A stretch of 64,000 nucleotides of DNA, taken from NCBI RefSeq assembly GCF_002007605.1, contig NZ_CP019799.1:4641305-4705304 (forward strand). The letters are read 5' to 3'. This document shows, in pieces, positions 9,708 to 20,400 of the stretch. Both the position numbers and the translations under genes were made by a program. The first letter of the stretch is position 1. Each line of letters starts with the position of its first letter. The notes beneath the pieces are model-generated. The model searched no databases. It worked only from the letters and a program-made list of their open reading frames with translations, and was not told where the DNA came from. The stretch comes from Cellvibrio sp. PSBB023 (lineage in GTDB: Bacteria; Pseudomonadota; Gammaproteobacteria; Pseudomonadales; Cellvibrionaceae).

Positions 9708-9776
9708 TCGTGCTGCTGTAACCGGAAGAGCTGTGCTATACCTTGCGTTAGGCTAATAAATATTTGATGGATTGCC

Positions 9777-11930
9777 ATGATGTATAAGTGCAAACATAAA
9801 CTGCAATATCAATTACAACAGGCAGGAGTGTTCAGCTTGCTGGTAGCTGGCATGGGTGTGCAGGCCGCACCGCCGGAAACGGATTTTTACAGTTTATCCC
9901 TCGCTGAATTAGGCCAGGTTCAAATTGCGATTGCCACGGGCAATAACACCTCACTGGAGCATGCCCCCGCCAGTGCTTCGGTCATTTCAGCCGCTGAAAT
10001 TGAGTCTATGGGCGCACGCACGCTGGATGAGGTGATTGGTAGTCTGGCGGGTTTTCATGTTACGCCCTCGGCACTGAGCCGCATGGATATCCTTTATTCC
10101 GTGCGTGGTATTCACACAGGTTTTAATTCACAAGTGCTGCTGTTAATGAATGGTGTACCTGTGCAATTCAGTTTGCAGGGTGGACGCCCCACTTTATTTC
10201 GCTTTCCCGTTAGCAGTATTGATCGCATTGAAGTGATTCGCGGACCGGGTTCTGCTGTTTACGGTGCTGATGCCTATGCAGCGGTCATTAATGTCATTAC
10301 CAAAACGGCCAGCGCGTTGGAGAAAACCACAGTAGGCGCGCGCGCCGGTTCTTTTGGCGGGCGCGATGTGTGGTTGCAGGGCGCGAGTGAGTGGCAGGGC
10401 TGGGATATTGCGCTGAACATGGCATACAGCGAATCCTCGGGCGATAAAGGGCGGCGTATTAACCGCGATTTGCAAACGTCGCTGGATGAGTTATTCGGCA
10501 CCCAGGCTTCCCATGCCCCCGGTGCGTTATCGACGCGTTATCAGCTACTGGATACGCATCTCAGTGTGACGGGGCAGCAACTGCGCATTAACTTGTGGAA
10601 CTGGCAAAGTCAGGATGCCGGTTTGGGGGCGGGTGGCTCCCAGGTGCTTGATCCCGATGGCAGCAATGATGGCGATTTATGGATGGCCGATGCAACCTAC
10701 GACTTTGATCCCGAGAGTAGTCAGTGGCAGAACAGCCTGCGCTTGAGCCATATGACATTTGCTGAGACGGTGAATTATCACTTGTTGCCTGCCGGATCTT
10801 TGGCGCCGATCGGGGCGGATGGCAACCTCAGCCTCACGCCCAATGCCGAGCTTGTTTATTTTGCGGATGGTTTGATTGGGCAACCCGGTGGCCGTGCACA
10901 CGATAGCCAGATGGATTTTATTTCGCTGTTCACCGGTTGGCAGGCACATCGCTTGCGGTTTGCTGTAGGCATGCGCGAGCAGCGCTTGACCACAAGTGAG
11001 CGCAAAAATTTTGGCCCCGGTGTTAGCAATCCCGGTGGTCCTCTGGTTGATGTGAGCGATACAGCATTTGTCTATTTGCCGGATAGTCAGCGCCGTATCG
11101 GTTATCTCTCGTTGCAGGATGAATGGCAGCTGTCACCTGAGCTGCAATTTACCTTGGGCGCGCGCTACGACGATTATTCCGACGTGGGCAGCCGTGTGAA
11201 TCCACGCATGGCATTGGTGTGGAGCAATAGTGAAAAACTGACCTCCAAATTACTGTATGGCAGTGCTTTTCGCGCGCCGTCTTTTGCTGAGTTACGTTTC
11301 CAGAACAACCCCGTCACTCTGGGCAATAGCCAACTGAAACCGGAGTTGATAGATACTCTGGAATTGTCGTTTAATTATTTGCTCAACACGCAATGGCAAA
11401 CCACTGTGACGCTATTCAGTTATCAAGCGCGTGACATGATTGAGTTTGTTACGCGGCCGGATGAAACCCTGGTCGGCAAGCAAGCCAACAATGTGTTGGA
11501 TGTTGATGGTGACGGTTTTGAATGGGAAGTGCTCTGGAAACCCTCTTCACAATTACACATGAGCGGCAGTTATTCCACACAGCGGGCACAGGATGTACGC
11601 ACTCATCACCGGGTTGCCGATGCGCCGGGCGAACAAATAAAAATCATGCTGGATTGGGAATTCGCGCCCGAATGGTTTCTTAACCAACAGTTGCAGTGGG
11701 TGAGCGACCGCGTTCGTGCATTGGGCGATGCTCGCCCGGCAATTGCCGATTACACACTGGTTGGTTTAAGCCTGCGCCGCCATAATTTATGGCGCAATGT
11801 GGATGTATCGCTGGCCGCGCGCAATTTGTTTGATGAAGATGCACGCGCGCCCAGCAGTGGTGAAATTGCGGAGGATTATCCCCTGGAAGGGCGCAGCCTG
11901 TGGCTGCAAGTGAATTATCAATTTGATTGA
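9777..11930 (+). CDS. TonB-dependent outer-membrane receptor
   Basis: 717 residues with a signal peptide (to about residue 31, GVQAA). The plug domain covers about residues 55-165: ATGNNTSLEHAPASASVIS, then IDRIEVIRGPGSAVYGADA, the classic plug end. A 22-strand barrel follows to a C-terminal aromatic near the end (NYQFD). The plug-rich signature resembles the vitamin/siderophore and metal receptor class; the ligand cannot be read from sequence. It begins 69 bp after the YfiR-kinase gene on the same strand, so co-expression is likely. Receptors with a YfiR-domain kinase as neighbour are a recurring arrangement. Its last 13 bp overlap the 3' end of the convergent regulator gene. Confidence 0.92.
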   Translation: MMYKCKHKLQYQLQQAGVFSLLVAGMGVQAAPPETDFYSLSLAELGQVQIAIATGNNTSLEHAPASASVISAAEIESMGARTLDEVIGSLAGFHVTPSALSRMDILYSVRGIHTGFNSQVLLLMNGVPVQFSLQGGRPTLFRFPVSSIDRIEVIRGPGSAVYGADAYAAVINVITKTASALEKTTVGARAGSFGGRDVWLQGASEWQGWDIALNMAYSESSGDKGRRINRDLQTSLDELFGTQASHAPGALSTRYQLLDTHLSVTGQQLRINLWNWQSQDAGLGAGGSQVLDPDGSNDGDLWMADATYDFDPESSQWQNSLRLSHMTFAETVNYHLLPAGSLAPIGADGNLSLTPNAELVYFADGLIGQPGGRAHDSQMDFISLFTGWQAHRLRFAVGMREQRLTTSERKNFGPGVSNPGGPLVDVSDTAFVYLPDSQRRIGYLSLQDEWQLSPELQFTLGARYDDYSDVGSRVNPRMALVWSNSEKLTSKLLYGSAFRAPSFAELRFQNNPVTLGNSQLKPELIDTLELSFNYLLNTQWQTTVTLFSYQARDMIEFVTRPDETLVGKQANNVLDVDGDGFEWEVLWKPSSQLHMSGSYSTQRAQDVRTHHRVADAPGEQIKIMLDWEFAPEWFLNQQLQWVSDRVRALGDARPAIADYTLVGLSLRRHNLWRNVDVSLAARNLFDEDARAPSSGEIAEDYPLEGRSLWLQVNYQFD

Positions 11931-14446
11931 TGTTTTGCGGCGGTAATTTCTTCCGGCGTTAGCGGGTGGCCAATAAAATAACCTTGCACAAAATCCACAC
12001 CCATAACTTTCAGGATATCCAGAATCGCCTGATTTTCAACATATTCAGCAACGGCTTTTTTGCCCAGTGTCTGAATAACCTGAATCATGGATTTCACCAG
12101 TGTCTGGTCAATTTCATCGCAGTCCAGGTTTTGAATAAACGAACCGTCCAGTTTGATGTAGTCGGCAGGCAAATCTTTTAAATAGGCAAAACTGCTAAAG
12201 CCCGAGCCAAAATCATCCACCGAAAAACTGCAGCCCAATTTGTGTAATTCCGCAATCACTCGTTGGGTAATATGCAGGTTAAACAAGCTGGCGCTCTCGG
12301 TTAATTCAAAGGTAATGCGCGTGGGGTCTACGCCGGTTTCTTCCAGGCTCGCCAGAATGGTCGGCATGAGTTGTTCATCTTTAAAGGCCTGCGCCGAGAG
12401 ATTAATCGCAACGTGATTGAGCGCCGGGTAATCGCGCAGGTGACGAATGGCGAGTTTAATAATCCAGCGGTCGAGTAAATGCATTTCCCCTGAGGCTTCC
12501 AGGGCCGGAATAAAATTGCAGGGGCCGATAATCTTGCCATCCGGTTCGCGCAAGCGCACCAAGGCTTCGTAATAGGAGACGCGCTCGGCTTTTACATCCA
12601 CAATCGGTTGGAAGTAAAGGGCGATGCGATCTTCCACAATCGCTTTGCGCACTTTTTGCGACATATTAATTGAGTGGCGCAACTCATCACTTTCGCTGTC
12701 TAGCGGGTTGTACAAATGAATCAGGTTGCGCCCACGCCCCTTGGCGACGTAGAGCGCAATATCGGCGCGCATTAAATGTTCTTCCGGGTTGTGAGTGCTG
12801 CCATCAATCAGGCTCATGCCAATACTGCTGCCGAGGTTGATCTGTTGCTCTTGCAGGGGAAAGCTGAAAGCCGCCACTATGGCTTGCACACTCAGTGCAA
12901 ATTCCCGCGCTTCGCTGCTGCTGATGTCGCGCATTAAAATCGCAAATTCATCGCCGCCCAAACGGCAGAGAATATCGGTGCCGCGAATTTGCTGGCTGAG
13001 CAGTTGCGACATATCGCGCAGCACTTCATCACCTTTTTGGTGGCCAAAGGTATCGTTGATGACTTTGAAGTGATCCAGGTCGACATAAATTAAGGCGTGC
13101 TGGGTACTGGTGCGCACCGAGTCGGCGGTGAGTTGCGCGAGTGTGGTTTCAAAAAAGTGGCGATTGTATAAACCGGTGAGCGAGTCGTGCATGGCCAGGT
13201 ATTTTAATTGCTCCTGGGATTCGCGCCGCTCGGTGACATTATCAAGGCACACGGTGAGGTTGGTGTGATCTGCCGTTTTGGTGGAGCGGCTGATTTTTAA
13301 TTGCGCCCACAAACGCTGGTGACGACTGGTGCTGAAACAGAGTTCAATTTCCGGACAGGGTTTTTTCTGTTGCAGCGCTTTGCGAATTTTATTTTTAAAC
13401 AGCGCAAATTGGCTGATGTCTTCTGGGGCGATGAAGTGATCCAGCTTTTGCCCGATGCAATCACCCACCCTGAAACCAAACATGGTTTCCCAGGCGTGAT
13501 TCAAATAGTGAATGCGAAAATCCAGATCCAGTTCCATCACCACGGATTGCAAATCGTTGAGTAATTGGTGATGGTTTTCATAGAGCTGGCGAAATGCCAG
13601 TTCGCGCGCTTCCAACGATTTTACCCGCGCGGCAAATTGCGCATTGCTGACCAGAAAGTCCTCGCGGTGAATAGCGATGTCACACACGCGGCGCAATTGA
13701 TCGGCGCGAAAGGGTTTGGGTAAAAAATCTACCGCACCCAGCAGCATTAATTCTTCCGCCTGATCGATGGTGGTGTGGGCGGTCATGATAACAACCGGCT
13801 GGTTGGGATCGGTGGCTTGAATGTCGATCAAAATATCGCGCCCGGACAGCTTGGGTAGCATCACATCCAGCAGCACCAGATCATGGCGGCCTTCGCGCCA
13901 GGCATGGAGGCCAGTGTCGCCTTGATCGGCGACCTGGATATCGAAATTGGTGGCTAATACCCGCTTGATCAGATCCGAGGTATCGGGTTCATCTTCAATT
14001 ACCAGCAGGCGCGGTTTGCGTGTGCTGTGTTGCGGGCCCTGGCTGAGCTGCGCAATCACGCCCGGCAAGCGGTGCAGGTGATCCAGAGGGACTAGCTGGT
14101 TGATGCCGTATTCGCGCGCGGTGACTTCGGCAATGCGCTCACACCAGGTGTGGGCGGTGATAATAATGGGCATGTCGGCGCGGCAGTGCAAAATGCCGCT
14201 GCGCACCAAACGTGACAGGCGCCAGCCATCCAGATCAGGGGTGTCGACGTCCACAATCAAGAGGTCAATGGGTTGGTGGCGCAAGAGGCGCAGGGCTTTC
14301 TGGGCGGAGTCAACGGCGTGAATGGTTTGATACTGGGCATCTTCCAGGCAGGTGAGCAGGGCATCCAACGCGGTACTATCGCTATTGACGACCAGGATAC
14401 TGATGAAGGCGTGGGGATTTTGTCTTAACTTATTATCATTCAGCAC
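11918..14446 (-). CDS. REC-REC-PAS-GGDEF-EAL cyclic-di-GMP response regulator
   Basis: 842 residues. First receiver ~14-130 with acceptor-like Asp66 (LIVDVDTPDLDGW); second receiver ~145-260 with Asp194 in LLDVMLPKLSG and the KPF lysine. A PAS domain ~285-405 leads to a GGDEF domain with an intact RLGGDEF (497-501) and an upstream RGTD inhibitory site at the right 5-residue distance. The EAL domain has EAL at 627-629, DDFGSG and KLDGSFI. Both the cyclase and the phosphodiesterase look catalytically complete, so phosphorylation and PAS input probably set which activity dominates. It is the natural candidate partner for the receiver-less kinase at 7827-9707. The gene is convergent with the TonB receptor and overlaps it by 13 bp. 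Confidence 0.92.
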   Translation of the reverse strand: MLNDNKLRQNPHAFISILVVNSDSTALDALLTCLEDAQYQTIHAVDSAQKALRLLRHQPIDLLIVDVDTPDLDGWRLSRLVRSGILHCRADMPIIITAHTWCERIAEVTAREYGINQLVPLDHLHRLPGVIAQLSQGPQHSTRKPRLLVIEDEPDTSDLIKRVLATNFDIQVADQGDTGLHAWREGRHDLVLLDVMLPKLSGRDILIDIQATDPNQPVVIMTAHTTIDQAEELMLLGAVDFLPKPFRADQLRRVCDIAIHREDFLVSNAQFAARVKSLEARELAFRQLYENHHQLLNDLQSVVMELDLDFRIHYLNHAWETMFGFRVGDCIGQKLDHFIAPEDISQFALFKNKIRKALQQKKPCPEIELCFSTSRHQRLWAQLKISRSTKTADHTNLTVCLDNVTERRESQEQLKYLAMHDSLTGLYNRHFFETTLAQLTADSVRTSTQHALIYVDLDHFKVINDTFGHQKGDEVLRDMSQLLSQQIRGTDILCRLGGDEFAILMRDISSSEAREFALSVQAIVAAFSFPLQEQQINLGSSIGMSLIDGSTHNPEEHLMRADIALYVAKGRGRNLIHLYNPLDSESDELRHSINMSQKVRKAIVEDRIALYFQPIVDVKAERVSYYEALVRLREPDGKIIGPCNFIPALEASGEMHLLDRWIIKLAIRHLRDYPALNHVAINLSAQAFKDEQLMPTILASLEETGVDPTRITFELTESASLFNLHITQRVIAELHKLGCSFSVDDFGSGFSSFAYLKDLPADYIKLDGSFIQNLDCDEIDQTLVKSMIQVIQTLGKKAVAEYVENQAILDILKVMGVDFVQGYFIGHPLTPEEITAAKHQSN

Positions 14447-14487
14447 GCTATGCTCTCCGCGTTTCTTTGCGCGCAGACTAGCATAAT

Positions 14488-14523
14488 CCGCCCCGGTTTT
14501 TGCATTTATCGCGACCGGGGCGG
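14488..14523 (-). terminator. GC-rich hairpin between the ABC ATPase and c-di-GMP regulator genes
   Basis: A perfect 10-bp stem (CCGCCCCGGT / ACCGGGGCGG) with a 16-nt loop. It is not followed by a T-run on the minus strand (ATTATGC), so it could be a weak terminator for the upstream ATPase gene or an mRNA boundary element in front of the regulator gene at 14446. Confidence 0.4.
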
Positions 14524-14538
14524 GTGCTTTAGTGGAGG

Positions 14539-15402
14539 TCAGGCAACGCTTTTGGCGGGGGCTTGTATGTCCTTATTGGCGGGTTTTTTGTCGGTACGTT
14601 TGGCGCTGATGGGCTCTACCTTGCGTTGTTTTTCGTAGAGGAAACGCAGTACAGCCGAGCGATAACCGTTGTACTCGGCATTGTCAGCCAATTCCAGGCG
14701 ATTGCGTGGGCGCGGCAGGTGAACATCCAGAATTTCGCCAACGGTGGCGGCGGGGCCGTTGGTCATCATCACAATACGATCTGACAGCAGTACGGCTTCG
14801 TCCACGTCATGGGTAATCATAATCACCGTGTTGCCCAATTCAGTTTGAATCTCCATTAATGAGTCCTGCAGGTGCGCGCGGGTCAGGGCATCCAGAGCGC
14901 CGAAGGGTTCGTCCATCAACAACACCTGTGGCTCCATTGCCAGGGCGCGTGCAATACCTACCCGTTGCTTCATACCGCCAGAGAGCTCGTCGGGGCGTTT
15001 GTGCAGCGCGTGGCTCATGTGCACCAGCGACAAATTGTGTTCAATCCACTCGCGCATTTCCGCTTTGGTTTTTTTGCCCTTAAATACTCGCTTAACACCC
15101 AGCTCCACATTTTCATAAGCGGTGAGCCAGGGCAGCAGCGAGTGATTTTGGAATACAACCGCGCGCTCCGGGCCCGGTTCGTTGACCTCTTTACCATTGA
15201 GCAATACGCCGCCCTGGGTTGCTTTGTAGAGGCCGGCGATAATATTGAGCACGGTGGATTTGCCGCAACCAGAGTGGCCAATAAGCGAAACAAATTCGCC
15301 TTGTTTGATTTTTAAATCGACATGTTGCAGTGCGCAAAAAGGCCCCTTGGGGGTGGGAAACTCAATGCCGACTTTACTTAATTCCAAGTGAATTTGGCTC
15401 AT
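14539..15402 (-). CDS. Nitrate/nitrite-type ABC transporter ATP-binding protein (NrtD-like), orphan
   Basis: 287 residues. Walker A GHSGCGKST at 42-50, Q-loop in VVFQNHSLLPW, signature LSGGMKQRVGIARAL, Walker B LLMDEPFGALD and the switch His in MITHDVDEAV. The FPTPKGPF start, the PGPERAVVFQNHSLLPWL stretch and the tail with DVHLPRPRNR are those of the NrtD/CmpD class that powers nitrate, nitrite, cyanate or bicarbonate uptake. No permease or solute-binding protein is next to it: upstream is 418 bp of non-coding DNA and downstream is a signalling gene. It must work with components encoded elsewhere or have lost them. A candidate sigma-54 promoter and NtrC-like site lie upstream, which fits nitrogen-starvation control. 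Confidence 0.88.
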   Translation of the reverse strand: MSQIHLELSKVGIEFPTPKGPFCALQHVDLKIKQGEFVSLIGHSGCGKSTVLNIIAGLYKATQGGVLLNGKEVNEPGPERAVVFQNHSLLPWLTAYENVELGVKRVFKGKKTKAEMREWIEHNLSLVHMSHALHKRPDELSGGMKQRVGIARALAMEPQVLLMDEPFGALDALTRAHLQDSLMEIQTELGNTVIMITHDVDEAVLLSDRIVMMTNGPAATVGEILDVHLPRPRNRLELADNAEYNGYRSAVLRFLYEKQRKVEPISAKRTDKKPANKDIQAPAKSVA

Positions 15403-15459
15403 GGTGTATTCCTCTGTGGCAAGGCTATTAACAATAAAAATGTCAGTTACTAGCCTCTA

Positions 15460-15475
15460 TTCAAACACCATGCCA
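15460..15475 (-). promoter_or_regulatory. Candidate sigma-54 promoter for the orphan NrtD gene
   Basis: Read on the minus strand the 16 bases are TGGCATGGTGTTTGAA, against the consensus TGGCAYRNNNNTTGCW. The -24 block is a full match and the spacing is right. The -12 block has TTGA instead of TTGC, a change at an important base. It would start transcription near 15448, leaving a ~46-nt leader before the start codon at 15402. Confidence 0.45.
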
Positions 15476-15567
15476 AGGTCGGCCATGCTATGAGATGGCG
15501 CAGGAAATCTATGTTCTTGTGCTGTTTTTCAGGCCTTTGCGCATTGCTGGGACACAAAAAATCCCAC

Positions 15568-15584
15568 TGCATTTTTTTGGTGCT
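15568..15584. promoter_or_regulatory. NtrC-like enhancer site
   Basis: TGCATTTTTTTGGTGCT matches 13 of 17 positions of the NtrC consensus TGCACCAWWWTGGTGCA; the right half-site (TGGTGC) is complete and the left half-site is degenerate. It lies about 120 bp upstream of the predicted sigma-54 start, a normal enhancer distance. Confidence 0.4.
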
Positions 15585-15820
15585 ATGCACGCGCTATTGT
15601 GATTCTGTCGTCGGGTTCCGTATTGGTGATTGGTTGCACTTTATTGACGCAATGAGTGCAGCGCATGTGTTGTGGATGTGGAACGATTGTGCAGTGTGAT
15701 CGGTGTTAATCGGAAAAAATTGTTTGGAGTCAATGCATTAGCAATGGCGATACCTGCACAGGTGGTTAGGTAGCGGCTATACTTCAATACGAATAAAACC
15801 CATCATAAGGAATAATAACG

Positions 15821-16978
15821 ATGAAAATACTGCGGTTTTTGCTGGTTTCTGTGTGTTTTAGCTTCTGGGGTTGTTCCTCGGTGGTGCAAAAAGTTCCCTT
15901 TTTAAGTGAGCAGGGGCCAGTTGCCAAAGCGCTATCCGGCGAGTTGGTTCTCGGTCGCCATTTCACGGCGGCGGATTTACCGCAGCACGAATTATTTGAT
16001 CTCACACCGGAAATGAAACGCTTTGCCACCGATGTGACCACAGGTATTACCGCCGCGGATAAAAAAGCTGAAGCCTTGCATCAGGCGTTGATGACATCGG
16101 TGCAGTTGGGCGGACGCGGCATTACCTATTCTGCCTACACCACCAATACCGGTATCGATGCGTTTGAACAGCGTCAGGCGAATTGCCTGAGCTACACCTT
16201 GCTCTATGTGGCCATGGCGCGTCACCTGGGATTAAAAGCCGAAGTGAATGAAGTGATGTTGCCACCCACATGGGATATGCGTGCGGGCGACACCTATTTA
16301 TTTATGCGGCACGTCAATGCCAAGGTATTTATGCCGCAGACGCCCCGCACCTGGATTCGCGCTGTAAACACGGTCGATGTGAGCGATATAGTGGTGGATT
16401 TGGAAATGCGGCGCTTTCGGGCGCACTACAAACAAAATGTGATTGGTAAGGATTTAGTCGCCGCGCAATTTTATTCCAATCGCGGGATGGAGCTGGCGGC
16501 TGAGGGTGATACGCGAGCGGCCTTTTTGTATTTGCGCAAAGCACTGTTAATGAACGATACGCAAAGTTATATCTGGAGTAACTTCGGCAGTTTTTATCGC
16601 CGCCTCGGTTTTTCTGACGAGGCTGAAGCCATTTATTTACACGGGCTCAAAGTGAACCCGCGCGATTACACCATCATGCATAATTTGGCCGGTTTGTATA
16701 AAGACGCGGGCAATGAGGCGCAGTATCGCTACTATCAAGAGCGCGTGCGTAAACATCGCAATGCCAACCCTTATTACATCTACCGGCTTGCGTTGGAAGC
16801 AACGGAACAACAGGACTACAAAAAAGCCCTGTCACTCATTAACAAGGCGATTGGCAAAGAAAAAGATGAAATACGCTTTTATCGCTTGGCGGTAACCATT
16901 TATGACGCGCTGGGCGATAGTGAAAACGCTGAGCACATGCGCGATAAGGTATATCAACTCAACACTATTCGTTTTTAA
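15821..16978 (+). CDS. Lipoprotein with transglutaminase-like core and TPR repeats
   Basis: 385 residues. Lipobox FWGC (Cys18) predicts a lipid anchor. Residues ~75-200 look like a transglutaminase-like (Cys protease fold) domain: the QANCLSYTLLYVAMARHLGL stretch has the Cys in the right N-terminal helix and is followed by a His-containing strand (FMRHVNAKV). Residues ~220-375 form about four TPR units (AQFYSNRGMELAAEGD, YIWSNFGSFYRRLG, TIMHNLAGLYKDAG). This transglutaminase-TPR arrangement is widespread in gammaproteobacteria with unknown substrates. Its last 14 bp overlap the convergent DUF3833 gene. Confidence 0.8.
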   Translation: MKILRFLLVSVCFSFWGCSSVVQKVPFLSEQGPVAKALSGELVLGRHFTAADLPQHELFDLTPEMKRFATDVTTGITAADKKAEALHQALMTSVQLGGRGITYSAYTTNTGIDAFEQRQANCLSYTLLYVAMARHLGLKAEVNEVMLPPTWDMRAGDTYLFMRHVNAKVFMPQTPRTWIRAVNTVDVSDIVVDLEMRRFRAHYKQNVIGKDLVAAQFYSNRGMELAAEGDTRAAFLYLRKALLMNDTQSYIWSNFGSFYRRLGFSDEAEAIYLHGLKVNPRDYTIMHNLAGLYKDAGNEAQYRYYQERVRKHRNANPYYIYRLALEATEQQDYKKALSLINKAIGKEKDEIRFYRLAVTIYDALGDSENAEHMRDKVYQLNTIRF

Positions 16979-17498
16979 CAATCACCAATTGGATGCTGCC
17001 CACTTTGAAGCCCCACTTGCGCAGGGTGGATTCGTTGAGCAGCACCTTGTTGTCGACTTGCCACATCCAATCTTCAACGTGCAATTGCAAGGGCGAGCCT
17101 TTGTAGGCAATTTCCAATACATAATCCAACTGCATGGCATTGCCGCTAACGCTGGCCTTGCCGGTACCTATCACATCGCCAGCGGTGGCGTTGTAGCCTT
17201 TGCCGTTCGGCGTCAAGGTCCAGTTGCGGAACTGCACCTCGCCATCATTAAACACAAAACGCTCTTCCAACGTGCCTACGCCATTATTCCAATAGGCATT
17301 GATCGTAGCGTTGAAATAACGTGTAACTTTGCCGCTGCGGTCTTTGAGTACCCCGTGGGCGCTCAGTGAGCCATTAAAAAAAGTGGTGGGATCAAACACC
17401 GGTGAATTCTGGGCATAGTCATCAATGGTTGTGGTGGAGCATGAGGAGAGCATAAAGATCAGGCCTGATAAGAACAGCAATTTCCAAGAGGCGCGCAT
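16965..17498 (-). CDS. DUF3833 family lipoprotein
   Basis: 177 residues. The lipobox LSSC (Cys20) marks a lipoprotein. The body matches DUF3833: FDPTTFFNGSLSAHGVLKDRSGKVTRYF, then a lipocalin-like series of strands with LEERFVFNDGE and the end motif WQVDNKVLLNESTLRKWG, where fold continuity is obvious but no catalytic residues are known. The role is unknown; proteins of this family are often encoded beside fatty-acid or cyclopropane-fatty-acid genes, which are not present here. Confidence 0.85.
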   Translation of the reverse strand: MRASWKLLFLSGLIFMLSSCSTTTIDDYAQNSPVFDPTTFFNGSLSAHGVLKDRSGKVTRYFNATINAYWNNGVGTLEERFVFNDGEVQFRNWTLTPNGKGYNATAGDVIGTGKASVSGNAMQLDYVLEIAYKGSPLQLHVEDWMWQVDNKVLLNESTLRKWGFKVGSIQLVIVKNE

Positions 17499-20400
17499 GG
17501 AGTTGAGCCTTTAATGAATGAATTATCCCCGGGTGATGCAGGGGTCATGAATAAATACGCCGCAGGGGGCATGCAAGATCATTGTTGCGTTAGGGTAAAA
17601 GACTGTAATTGTCCATTTGCCTATATGGACTCGGGGCGTCTCAGCCTCTAGTCTGCCGCTGCGCAGTGCCTGTCGACGGGTCGGTCTTATCTCCCGATAG
17701 GTGCGCTAGTTCATCCCATAACAACAAGCAGCGACAACGAGGAATCACAATGAAATTATCCCCTTTTGCATGGGCGAGCCTGATGGCTGTGCTGGTGGCG
17801 AGCAGTGCCCAGGCCGGTGAATGGCGCTCGCTGTTCAACGGCAAGGATCTCACCGGTTGGCAGCCCTACGTGAGTTTTCAGCCGGAGACCAATGCCCATG
17901 ACCTAGTATCCAAACACACGCCCCGTGGCATCAATAATGACCCTAAACAGGTATTTACCGTGGTGGACGGCCTGTTGCGCGTATCGGGCGAAGAGTGGGG
18001 TGGTTTGACTTCGCAGGAAGAATTTGGCGCTTTTCATCTGAAGTTTGAAGTGAAATGGGGCGAGAAAAAATGGCCGCCACGGTTGGATGCCCCACGCGAC
18101 AGCGGGCTCTTGTATTTTGCGGTAGGGCCAGAAGGTGCCCAGAGCCGCCACTGGCTGCGCAGCCATGAATTCCAGGTGCAAGAGGGCGATAGCGGCGATT
18201 ATCACAGCCTGGATGGCGTGATTATCGATGTGCATGGAACCGATACCAACATTGGCGATTGGAAATTCTATGCTTACGATCCCAAAGCGCCCCTGCGCAA
18301 AGACATAGCGGCGCGGGTGTTGAAACGCGGCCTTTATGAAAAACCGAGTGGCGAGTGGGACACCATGGAAGTCATCGCCGATGGCGATACCCTGATCCAC
18401 AAGGTGAATGGGCACGAAGTATTTCGCGGCTTTAATTCCCGTCACAAGGTGGATGGCAAATACGTTCCCCTCAACCGTGGCAAGTTACAAATACAATCCG
18501 AAGGGGCTGAGACTTTTTATCGCAATATCCAGATAAAAGCCTTGGATAAACCCGCCTCGGCCTATTAATGCGCGATGAGATCCCGTCGCCTGCTGCTGGC
18601 GCTTGATTAAATAGCGGCAGGCGTGCAGTCTGGGCTCATCCACACAAAAGGTGCGCGTATGAGCCCATTCTATTCTCTCTCCGCCGATTCCCTTGGGGGG
18701 CAACCCCTGTCCATGGCCGACTACCGCGACAAGGTAGTACTGGTGGTAAACACTGCCAGCCAGTGCGGCTTTACGCCGCAATATGCCGGTTTGGAAAACC
18801 TCTATCAAACCTACAAAGACCAGGGTTTTGTCATCCTCGGGTTCCCGTGCAATCAATTTGGTGGGCAGGAACCGGGTGATGCGGCGGAGATCGCCCAGAC
18901 CTGTCAGATCAATTACGGCGTCACCTTCCCCATGTTCGCCAAAGTCAATGTAAATGGCAGCGATGCCCATCCCCTGTTTCAATGGTTGACGACTGCCGCG
19001 CCGGGAATGTTGGGCAATAGCATCAAATGGAATTTCACGAAATTCCTGATTGGCCGCAACGGCGAAGCCATTAAACGCTTTGCTCCCATCACCAAGCCGG
19101 AAGCGATTGCGGATGCGATACTCGCACAACTGCAATCCTGACGCTGTGTAACAAGCAGCTTTGACTCATGCGTTTGGTTCCTGCACTGACTCTCACACTG
19201 GCGGCGTTCGCGGCGGGGTTTTATGCGAGTGAATATCGTCACTCAACGCGACCACAAAGCAACCCGGTGGTGACTACCAATTACAGCGCGGCGGAAGCCG
19301 TAGCATCAGCTGCGCCTCAATTACCTGCTGAGGCAGACGCTGACATTTCACCTGTGCCCCTTCCGTCATACTCCAGCGCTTCGGCCCTGACACCGCTAGA
19401 GCAGGCTACGCGCTGGGTGGCAACGGGCAATTATGGTCAAGCCGTGCAACTGCTCGAACAGCTTTTACAATCCGATCCACAATTGGCAGAAGCCATGCGC
19501 TTGTTAGCGCGAGTCTATGAAGAGCAGGGACAGCATGAAAAAGCCGTCGCCATCTGGTTTCGCTATTTCAACGCGGAAACGGATGCGCAAAAAATCGATG
19601 TGGGTTTGCAATACCTCGCTAATTATTTAGTGCGCCTCGCCTCCAACCCGGTAGTGTTTGGGGAACGTCAGGCGTGGTTGAAACAACAACTAAATGATTT
19701 GATTCGGTTAACCCCCGACAATGGCGAATTGCATTTGCGTTTGGCCAGTATGCACCTGGATGAAAAAGACAAAGAGCTGGCGCAGTACCACGCGCTCATG
19801 GCCGCCAATCAAGTGAATACCCGCGCGCGCGCTGAAGCCTTGCTGCTATTAATTAGCGGCGATGGTTTGAATAATGTCGCGAGCGGTGAAGAAGTCATCA
19901 TTGGCCTGCAGCGGTTTGGCAAACAATTTTTAGTTCCCGTCTCTATCGATGGTTTTTCCGCGCGTTTATTGTTGGATACCGGCGCCTCCATCAGTGGCCT
20001 CACCGCAACATTTGTGGAGCGTCATTACAGCCTTGTGCGCAACACCAAACCCATCAAGCTCAATACCGCCAGTGGCTCAGTGGATACTTATTTATTTGTG
20101 GTGAACAGTGTGACGCTGGAATCACTCGAATTCACCCAGCACATGCTCGCCCGCCTGCCCATGGATAATGCCAATCAATTTGACGGTTTGCTCGGCGTGG
20201 ATATTCTTGGCCGGTTTGAATTTTTTATCGATCAGGAAAAAGCGGAGCTGCATTTACGTAAACGATAGACAAAAAGGACGTATTTTATGGGTAAACGGTA
20301 CGATGATATTTCAGCTGCGTTGCAGGACTTTATTGCGCGGCAAAAATTGTTTTTTGTGGGCACGGCCACGGATTCCAGTCGGGTCAATATTTCCCCCAAG

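Larger units (their letters stand above)
15403..15820. other. 418-bp intergenic region with nitrogen-type promoter signals
   Basis: A divergent region between the orphan NrtD gene (minus) and the TPR lipoprotein gene (plus). It holds the sigma-54-like and NtrC-like sites listed separately. I see no convincing gene in it; the open frames present have no ribosome site or recognisable protein features. No permease remnant is visible. Confidence 0.6.
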